Positions 56,887 to 64,000 of a stretch of 64,000 nt of DNA are shown here, one piece after another. Under the pieces are notes generated by a model. That model had not been told where the DNA came from. It did not search any database and worked only from the letters and a program-made list of their open reading frames with translations. Each line of letters starts with the position of its first letter. The stretch's first letter is position 1. Source of the DNA: Plantago ovata (taxonomy: Eukaryota > Streptophyta > Magnoliopsida > Lamiales > Plantaginaceae); NCBI GenBank assembly GCA_028274465.1, contig CM051455.1, positions 71,654,985-71,718,984 on the forward strand, given 5' to 3'. Made by a program: the position numbers and the translations under genes.

Positions 56887-57460
56887 AAGAATTGCAATCT
56901 TTTCTTGGCCATGTAGGCTTTCATAGGAGGTTTATTAAAGATGTTTCGAAAATTGCTAAACCTTTAAGTAGCTTGCTTGCTAAAGATGTGGTTTTCCATT
57001 TCTCTAATGAATACTTAGTTGCTTTTAATACCCTTAAAGAAAAGCTTGTGACTGCTCCCATTGTTGTGCCGCCTGACTGGAATCTTCCTTTTGAAATTAT
57101 GTGTGATGCTTCGAATTTTGCTATGGGTGCTGTTTTATGCCAAAAAGTTGATAAGCAGTATCGTGTGATTTATTATATTAGTAAGACTCTAGACTCTGCA
57201 TAGGTTAATTATACAACTACTGAAAAGGAATTTTTAGCTGTTGTCTTTGCTTTACAAAAGTTTAGGTCTTATTTAATTGGCCATCCTGTGAATGTCCATA
57301 CTGATCATGCTGCTTTGAGCCATTTGATAGCTAAGCAAGATTCTAAGCCTAGATTAATCCGTTGGGTCCTTTTGCTGCAAGACTTTGATTTGACCATAGT
57401 GGATAGAGCTGGTAGGGAGAATTTAGTAGCAGATCATTTATCTAGAATACCTAATATCCC
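56883..57460 (+). pseudogene. RT connection and RNase H of element C
   Basis: The new frame reads ELQSFLGHVGFHRRFIKDVS and PFEIMCDASNFAMGAVLCQK (RNase H first Asp), YYISKTLDSA, then a TAG at 57201. Beyond it the same frame continues [36 protein letters not shown] and [14 protein letters not shown]. One nonsense codon and the upstream frameshift are the only visible lesions. Removes RNA from the hybrid. Confidence 0.88.
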
Positions 57461-58814
57461 TGTTGGTTCGATACCCATCAATGAAGACCTCCCTGATGAG
57501 CACTTAATGAAGCCTAATGGAGAGCCATGGTATGCTGATATTGTAAACTATTTGGCTATGAATGTTTTCCCCACTAACTTTTCAGCCTCAGACAAGAGAG
57601 CTCTTGCCAAGCGATGCAGGACTTACATATGGGATGGTCCGCATCTATTCAAGGAAGTAGCCGATGGGATTCTAAGGAGATGCGTGCCACAAGAAGAGCA
57701 ACAAAGTGTACTGAGCCATTGCCATGAGCTTAATTGTGGGGGACACTACAGTGGGATGAAAACAGCACGCAAGGTACTGCAAGCAGGATTTTTCTGGCCA
57801 ACAATATACAAAGATGCTCGAAGTTTTGTGAAGAATTGTGACCCATGTCAACGAGGGGGTGGTATAGGCAAGAAAGATGAAATGCCCCTTCAAGGGAATC
57901 TAGTGGTAGAACCTTTCGATGTATGGGGCATTGATTTCATGGGACCATTTCCATCTAGTGGAGGCTATGAATAGATTCTTGTTGTAGTGGACTATGTGAC
58001 TAAATGGGTGGAGGCAATTCCTACAAAAACAAATGACGGCGCAGTGGTTATGAAGTTCTTGAAGGAGGTAATATTCTCAAGATTTGGGTGCCCTAGGACA
58101 ATCATTAGGGATGGGGGGTCACACTTCATCAATAGAACGTTTGCCTCCCTTCTTAAGAGATACAGTGTCCACCATAGTATCGCTACACCTTATCACCCAC
58201 AAACGTCGGGACAAGTCGAAGTCAGCAACTGTCAAATCAAGAAGATCCTGGAGCGAGTAGTGAAGCCTAGTAGGAAGGATTGGGCAGGAAAATTGAATAA
58301 TGTACTTTGGGCATACAGAACTAGCTACAAGACGGTGATCGGGACAACTCCGTACAGACTTGTGTATGGGAAAGCATGTCATCTTCCCGTAGAACTGGAA
58401 CAAAAGGCATATTGGGCCATAAAAGCGCTCAATCTTGACATGGGAACGATTGCTGCAACTAGATGAGCTCGATGAATTATGACTAGGTGCTTATGAAAAT
58501 GCCAAGATCTACAAGGAACGTACTAAGAAGTATCATGATCGTGGTATAGTACGTAAGGAATTGATTCCTGGACAAAAGCTTGGGTATTTAATTCTCGCCT
58601 TTGACTATTTTCGAGAAAGCTCCGTACTCGTTGGGATGGACCGTACGAAATTATCGAAGTTGCTCCCCATGGAGCTGTAAAACTCTTTGATCCAAAAACG
58701 GGCAATACCTTCAAGGTGAATGGCCAGCAAGTGAAGCCATACTTCGAGATATCTAGTGATCAAAGGGAGGTTGATCACCTTGAGCTTACCCTTACCGCCT
58801 CCACTGAAGGTTAG
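57461..58814 (+). pseudogene. Integrase of element C
   Basis: Zinc region: [20 protein letters not shown] and [12 protein letters not shown] (H-H-C-C). Core: [13 protein letters not shown] (first Asp near 57932), a TAG at 57972, DYVTKWVEAI, RDGGSHFINR (second Asp near 58110), HPQTSGQVEVSN (Glu near 58217). The C-terminal part (58467-58814) has stops and a frameshift but keeps [19 protein letters not shown] and ISSDQREVDHLEL. There is no chromodomain. Joins the element ends to target DNA, giving the 5-bp duplication seen. Confidence 0.88.
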
Positions 58815-60230
58815 TGTGTTTTGTTGTTTTGCTTTCTCACGAGTTTGATTGAGTATTATAGGTCACTTATACAAGCAGTAGCTCTCACCTTGGATCCACT
58901 TTCGACGTTCGGGACGAGCGACGACGTTCAGGTTTGGGGAGGAGGTTATCGCTAGTTATCTCTTTACTTATCTTGCTTATGATAAACTCGTGAGAAATTT
59001 TTTGCATTTGCACGTTTACTGCTTTCCTAGGATAGTCTTGCATGTTTTATATGTAGTTTATTGCCAAATTTTTTGGACTTTTTTATTGGGTAGATCAACT
59101 AACTATACCTTTAATCATATGCTTCATCTCTATGAATTTGTTTGAAGATTTTCTCGCTTGGCTTGTCACATTTATGTATTGCACTTAGTTAAGCTTGGTA
59201 GTCTCGACATCACTTAGTGGTGTTTTCTCTACTGCGGTTCACGAAGGCCTTCATAATAGGATGATGCATGTTAGGGTCTTATGGTTGTTTTCCCGAGTAA
59301 TTATGTACCTAAGAGGCAACAAGTCTTCACCATGCTTTGAGATTGCTAAATTCCTAGGAAGGAGGTAGTGTGAGGTTGTGTGATCCTTTGTTTATAACCT
59401 ATTCTTCCGAATAGGTTTGGGGAGGGGGTTACACCATCATTAGACTTGTTTTCGTTTTCATTTCCGTGTGAGTCATTTTTTCACTCTTTTTGTTATGCTA
59501 CTGCTGGCTAAAAAAAATCGAAAAAAAAAAAAAGAAAGAAAAATTCCAGGAAAAAAAGAAAAAAGAAAAAAAGAAACTGGAAAGAAAAAAAGAAAAAAAG
59601 GAAAAGACCCCAAAAAAGCAAAGAAGGGTCAAAAAAAAGAAAGCCAAATAGCAGTTTAGCAAAGTGTTGTGTCTCATTTTCCAATTCTTGTAATGTTCGT
59701 AATCGTGTTGTAATTTTCTATTTTTTATCTTTTTGTCATCTGTTCTAGACCACCCTCGTCCTGCCATTCAGGAAGTGGTGAATAGGTTAAGACTTTACTT
59801 AAGAGATGGGTAGAATAGGGGAGTGTTATGTTTTATAGGGAACCCTCCTTCGTTTGATGAGAGCCAGTACTGGTTCGACCTCTTTGAGGGAAAGTCTTAA
59901 ACTTGGTGAACACCAGTAAGTCCTCAGTTTCATAGGCACGAGACAACCATTCGTATCTTAGCATGCTTCATTACGTAGTCACTGACTAGGTCCAGGTAGA
60001 GAATGTTACGAGAGACTATCTTGTCTTGACATAAGTGCTTATGTGGATATGTATAAGTCAATCGAGGTATTCTTCAACCTATATTCATTCTTTGATTTAT
60101 ATGGTTTTTGTTCATATGTTTTTTGATAGATTCAGTAGATTGGTTCATTTTATTTGGCATGAGACTCCATTTCGTGTCTTGCATTGTTTTTTGCATTAGA
60201 GTCTAGCTTAGTTGCTTGAGGACAAGCAAA
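58815..60230 (+). other. 3' non-coding region of element C with repeated polypurine-like sites
   Basis: No gene is seen. It matches the 3' region of A in reverse complement. It contains GGTTTGGGGAGGAGG (58932), a hairpin AACCTATTC-TTCC-GAATAGGTT (59397-59418) followed by TGGGGAGGGGG, and a purine-rich tract (59510-59650) whose Lys-rich open frame is a composition effect. Confidence 0.7.
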
Positions 60231-60248
60231 GGTTCGGTTTGGGGAGTT
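60231..60248 (+). other. Polypurine tract of element C
   Basis: GGTTCGGTTTGGGGAGTT lies directly before the 3' LTR and is the same as in A. Confidence 0.88.
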
Positions 60249-61530
60249 TGATGAATGTGTATTTTAGACTTTCATTTGAGTATTTTTCACTTATTTTAGC
60301 TATCCTCTATGTTAATTTAGCTATATTTTAGTGCATTTTATTAGAATAGTGTCACGTTTCCCTTTAGATTTTATTTTACATGTTTGGTTGAAAAACGAGG
60401 ATTTCCGGGCAATTATATTGAAGTTGACAAGGAATTGGTGTTCCAGAAGCCTATTTGGAGTATCTGAAGGTTTCCGGATAGGATTTGGAGTCTAGGGGTC
60501 GAATCTAGAGGTTAGAAGGCCACTAGAAGTCAGAAACCGAGTCCGAAAAGGGGAAGAAATCCAAAAACACGGAATTCCGCGAAATTTACTTCGGGGCGAA
60601 CCGCTCGGGACGTGGGGCGAATCGCCCGGTGTGTGGGGCGAATCGCCCCACACTATTTCGAAGCCTATATATAGTTTCTCAGTTTTTCTCCGAAATTCAT
60701 ACTTTTCCAGACCTATTCTCTCACCTTTCTCTGTAGTTTTAGGTAGGAACTTCCCACAGCCTGTTCTGGGGGTTCGTAGCTTAGGAGACACTTTTTCATA
60801 GCAGTTTGGAGATTGTAAGATCGCGATTCTTCGGAGACTGACAACCTTCGGTAACATTGTATCTTACGGTTTATTCTACTTATTTTTATATATCTTTCAA
60901 CATGTTTTCTTCTATGATTTCTGTTGATTGCATGACAACTATGAGTAGCTAAACTTATCGTTGGTGGTAGTATGTGAATTCTTAGCGAAGGGTGGATAAT
61001 CATGCTAATGGCTATATCGCGCATTATACTCCGTGTTATTGCTTTATTTCGTTGATCATGCTCAGCCTAAATCCTCGTATGTTGATTAATTATTATGCCG
61101 AATTGGACCCTCGTCGACCTATGCATATCTATATCTTCGTAGTGTTGAATAATTATGGAACACAATTGGACAATAGTGATTGACTTGTCAGTATCTGTAT
61201 CGTCGTAGTGCTTAATAATTACAACAGGACATTCGATTGATCAAAGATCTCCATGCAAGACCGAGGAATTTACGCATGATTATGGACCCGTTATGCTTTG
61301 AAGGATCATACTATCACCAATCTCCATTATCTGTTAGAAAAACCTTTGCTTTTACGTCTGTTGTTTTTATATTCTTAGTTAAATAGATAAAGCTAGTTAT
61401 AGTCCTTAGAGAACGACACTCGAGGTCAATCTACTGCTACACTGCGGTTTTCGTTGTAGTTGTGAATTGCCTTTGGCTAAATAACAAATTAATTTGATTG
61501 AATCGGGACCCGACAAATCTCGGTTCATCA
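60249..61530 (+). repeat. 3' LTR of element C
   Basis: It is almost identical to the 5' LTR. Differences include an extra GGCGAATCGCCCGGTGTGT in the GC-rich hairpin block (about 60613-60631), an 11-base loss just before it, and scattered substitutions. TATA box at 60666-60673. Confidence 0.93.
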
Positions 61531-61535
61531 GTAAG

Positions 61536-63341
61536 GAACTTGAAAGGCGAAAAGCAAAAGAGAAGTTGAAAAAGTATCTTGGTAACAACTGCCATAAATA
61601 CAAAAGTGAAGCTAGCTCGCGGAACAAGCAAGCTCAGCAAGCAAACTTCTCTGAAGAACCTACAGTTGGCAATGATCTTTGCTTTATGTAAAAAGGCTGG
61701 ATACTTCAAAGTAAATTGTCCTTTACTGAAAGGGAAATCTGCTAAAAAGAAGAAGAAGTTCAAAAGCGCTTTGATTGCTGAAGAAAAGAAAAAGCTTCAA
61801 GCAAAAATCAATGCTCTTTGCATTGAAACAAGCTCTGAAGACAGTGAGGTAGAGAGTTCAGACACTGAAGAAGAAGAAGCCACTCTTGAAGTAGAGATCG
61901 GCAATGAAGTTTGTGGAATAGCTTATCTAGATGTGTCAAACTACGAATTCTGCCTCATGGCCGGTCAGGTAAATTGTCCTACCTCTGACTCTGATTCAGA
62001 AAGTGAAGATGACATGACCTTGATAGAATTCATGGAGAAATCGAAAGATTTGAGAAAACTCTGCGCAAACAACAAGAGAACCTACAGAATGTTGAACTTC
62101 TAACTAAGCAAACTACTGAAAAGTATGTCTTGTTTAGCGTTGAGTCAGAAAAGAAGAATGCTGAAATATTGCATCTCAAGAAGATAATTGCTGAAGCTAC
62201 AGAAAAGAATGCTCAAATGGCAATAAAATTGGAAGAGTATCAGTCCTCAATTCTAAAGTTACTTGCTGAAATACAAGAAATGAAAAAGATGAAAGTCAAT
62301 TTCAAATCTTATGCTGATGCTAGTAACACGCTGAATGAACTAAACTCTTATCTGAGAGACCCTTTTCAGAAAGAAGGTTTAGGTGCAACATATGAAGGTG
62401 ATGATGTAATACTCTTGAATAAAGACAAATCACCAATCACCGTTGTTCGTGGAACTGATAGTGGTCAACCAGAACTCTATCAGATTGGTCAATCTAAGGT
62501 TGATGAAATAAGCAATCAAGTACCTACGACCATAAAGCCCTCTGTTGCCACTCAAAGTAACAAGACTTTAAAAGGAAAACAGGTTGCTGAAAAGCAAACT
62601 GTTCAGAAAAAGGATGTTGTAAAGCATTCCGCCAAACAAGTTGCTGAAAAGCAATTTGTTAAGACTAAAGACAAGATTACTAAAAGTAATCAGAAGACCT
62701 TTGCTGACAAACATGAATCGAGTAAGGTTGCTGAGACAAAAGCTCAACACTCTCTGAAAAGTGGACTTGGATCCACTCAAAGTAACAAGACTTTAAAAGG
62801 AAAACAGGTTGCTGAAAAGCAAACTGTTCAGAAAAAGGATGTTGTAAAGCATTCCGCCAAACAAGTTGCTGAAAAGCAATTTGTTAAGACTAAAGATAAG
62901 ATTACTAAAAGTAATCAAAAGAACTTTGCTGACAAACATGAATCGAGTAAGGTTGCTGAGACAAAAGCTCAGCACTCTCTGAAAAGTGGACTTGGATTCC
63001 AATCCAAGCAAAGTCAACTCTTTCATGAGTATAAGCAAAGTCAACAAAGATACTTCAAAGAGATGAACAAAACCAAGCCTAAGAGTTCTGACAAAACTCA
63101 AAATGCTAGGACTAGAAGGAACCTTGCTAGAAAAGAACTTACTGAAAGTATGTTCAACAAAAGGGTCAACCAAGAAAGACACCACATCAGAAATTGGACT
63201 TGATTAGCAATGATAAAGTGTTTCGGTTCTAAGCCCTCTAGTTCCTCAGCAAGTAGAAAACAAGTCAAAGTTGAAAAACTCATGACTTGGGTTTCCACTG
63301 GACGTTTTCTTGAACATGTTAATGGACATCCAATATTGGAT
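61536..63341 (+). pseudogene. Gag of copia-F, C-terminal part with in-frame repeats
   Basis: It continues ELERRKAKEKLKK after element C. The zinc knuckle is lost through a stop and frame change near 61687 (KKAGYFKVNC, with His changed to Tyr). An acidic segment (TSSEDSEVESSDTEEEEAT), a frameshift near 62030, and a coiled coil (62130-62320) follow. A 357-codon open frame (62130-63203) then carries two tandem copies of a 75-codon unit with VAEKQ motifs (62551-63000). After a frame change near 63150, WVSTGRFLEHVNGHPILDN ends it at 63341. Confidence 0.82.
62551..63000 (+). repeat. 225-bp in-frame tandem duplication in copia-F gag
   Basis: CTCAAAGTAACAAGACTTTA starts at 62551 and 62776. The copies are nearly identical and 225 is divisible by three, so the frame holds. 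A third copy starts at 63705, after a pol fragment. Confidence 0.88.
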
Positions 63342-63596
63342 AATTAACTTGTTTGCTCGTGATTGTGCAGACTTCAGCCACGGAGACAAACAATGCAATT
63401 TGGCACTTTGACAGTGGTTGTGGAAAGCACATGACGGGAAAAAAGAAAAACATTATGAACTATAGACGGTGGTCTAAAGGTCCAACAATAAGGTTTGCTG
63501 GTGGAGACTTTGGTTCTACTAAAGGTTATGGTGACGTGAAGTTAGGATGCATTACCATTTCGGGAGTTCTTTATGTCAAAAATCTTAAGTTTACAT
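63342..63596 (+). pseudogene. Pol start of copia-F (protease fragment)
   Basis: The conserved junction TTGATTGTGCAG appears here as CGTGATTGTGCAG (63358-63370), then ETNNAIWHFDSGCGKHMTG, FAGGDFGSTKGYGDVKLG and VLYVKNLKF. The sequence departs from the other copies at about 63592. Protease active site kept; the rest of pol is absent. Confidence 0.8.
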
Positions 63597-64000
63597 TCAT
63601 CACTTTTGATTTTTATGAAGTAACCTTTGTCAGCGAATTGACTCAGGCTGAAAAGGATGCTGAGACAAAAGCTCAGCACTCTCTGAAAAGTGGACTTGGA
63701 TCCACTCAAAGTAACAAGACTTTAAAAGGAAAACAGGTTGCTGAAAAGCAAACTGTTCAGAAAAAGGATGCTGTAAAGCATTCCGCCAAACAAGTTGCTG
63801 AAAAGCAATTTGTTAAGACTAAAGATAAGATTACTAAAAGTAATCAAAAGACCTTTGCTGACAAACATGAATCGAGTAAGGTTGCTGAGACAAAAGCTCA
63901 ACACTCTCTGAAAAGTGGACTTGGATTCCAATCCAAGCAAAGTCAACTCTTTCATGAGTATAAGCAAAGTCAGCAAAGATACTTCAAAGAGATGAACCAA
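63597..64000 (+). pseudogene. Rearranged segment: unassigned filler then a third copy of the gag repeat
   Basis: Bases 63597-63653 match nothing else I recognise in the window. From about 63654 the gag text (ETKAQHSLKSGLGSTQ, VAEKQTVQKKDAVKHS, FHEYKQSQQRYFKEMN) resumes and runs to the edge, parallel to 62740-63065. This is either a duplication inside F or the start of another damaged copy. Confidence 0.65.

Larger units (their letters stand above)
52181..61530 (+). mobile_element. Element C: nearly complete Athila-type Ty3/gypsy retrotransposon
   Basis: LTRs of 1267 bp (52181-53447) and 1282 bp (60249-61530) start TGATGA and end TCATCA, with GTAAG on both sides (52176-52180 and 61531-61535). 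It has a tRNA-Asp primer site, gag, protease with the DLGAS motif typical of the Athila lineage, RT, RNase H and integrase in gypsy order, a long 3' non-coding region and a polypurine tract. The LTRs are almost identical, so it is one of the youngest insertions here, yet pol already has several breaks. No env-like ORF is found after integrase. Confidence 0.93.
49727..64000 (+). mobile_element. Copia-F: Sirevirus-like element, split by element C, right end outside window
   Basis: LTR 49727-51239, primer site, gag (51352-52180 and 61536-63341), and a pol stub to 63596, followed by rearranged gag sequence to the window edge. It was inserted in the inverted LTR G. Element C interrupts gag with GTAAG on both sides. 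Pol beyond the protease is not seen. Confidence 0.8.

Noticed and set aside
59468-59767. Lys-rich and Phe-rich open frames on opposite strands
   Set aside because: A purine-rich tract in the 3' non-coding part of element C produces them; the matching tract in A at 3301-3591 does the same.

Overview
The window is a block of nested plant LTR retrotransposons. I found no host gene, no functional tRNA or rRNA gene, no CRISPR array and no bacterial feature. The organism is a flowering plant with a repeat-rich genome, probably a eudicot. The evidence is the tRNA-Asp and initiator-Met type primer sites, Ty1/copia and Ty3/gypsy polyproteins with plant-lineage motifs, a Cassandra-type LTR carrying a 5S rRNA segment, and a Mutator-like terminal-inverted-repeat element. 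Almost every coding region is broken by stops, frameshifts or insertions.

Layout, left to right. Element B (minus strand, Ty3/gypsy, Athila-like ends, gag and protease but no RT or integrase) occupies 1-1459, 8018-11073 and 26721-27643; its left end lies outside the window. Element A (1460-8017, minus, same family, target duplication ACCGC) is inserted in a GC-rich 71-bp tandem array of B. Copia-1 (11074-26720, plus, Sirevirus-like, target duplication CTAAG) is inserted in the LTR of B. Copia-1 itself received a Cassandra solo LTR (21254-21557, duplication ACTGA) and a Mutator-like element (23941-24927, about 11-bp duplication). B sits in a Tat-lineage gypsy remnant (27644-29737) with RNase H, a second RNase H-like domain and integrase.

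Copia-D (29738-43492, plus) interrupts that remnant. D carries a 2.1-kb solo LTR (32550-34676) in gag and a 2.5-kb solo-LTR-like insertion (36933-39453) in pol. Copia-E (43493-48614) starts inside the downstream ORF of D and has an internal deletion fusing the pol start to that ORF. An inverted copia LTR (G, 48615-49726, minus) interrupts E, and copia-F (49727 to the window end) begins inside G. A nearly complete Athila-type gypsy element C (52181-61530, target duplication GTAAG) sits in the gag of F.

How the parts relate. The copia elements encode gag (UBN2-like region, CCHC knuckle, coiled coil), pol (protease, integrase, RT, RNase H) and a very long third ORF (ORF2) placed downstream of pol. 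ORF2 has upstream features of its own, shared by copies 1 and D: a 41-bp identical non-coding block, a TATA box at matched spacing, and a purine tract resembling a second polypurine tract. A and B lack pol but share LTR ends, primer site and 3' non-coding structure with the pol-bearing C, so they look like non-autonomous partners of a C-like element.

The most interesting signals are the ORF2 module with its apparent promoter, a short TTGCTGA/TCAGCAA motif strongly over-represented in the copia family in several contexts, an iterated motif array between pol and ORF2, repeated polypurine-like sites with a conserved hairpin in the gypsy family, and matching GC-rich arrays in A and B.
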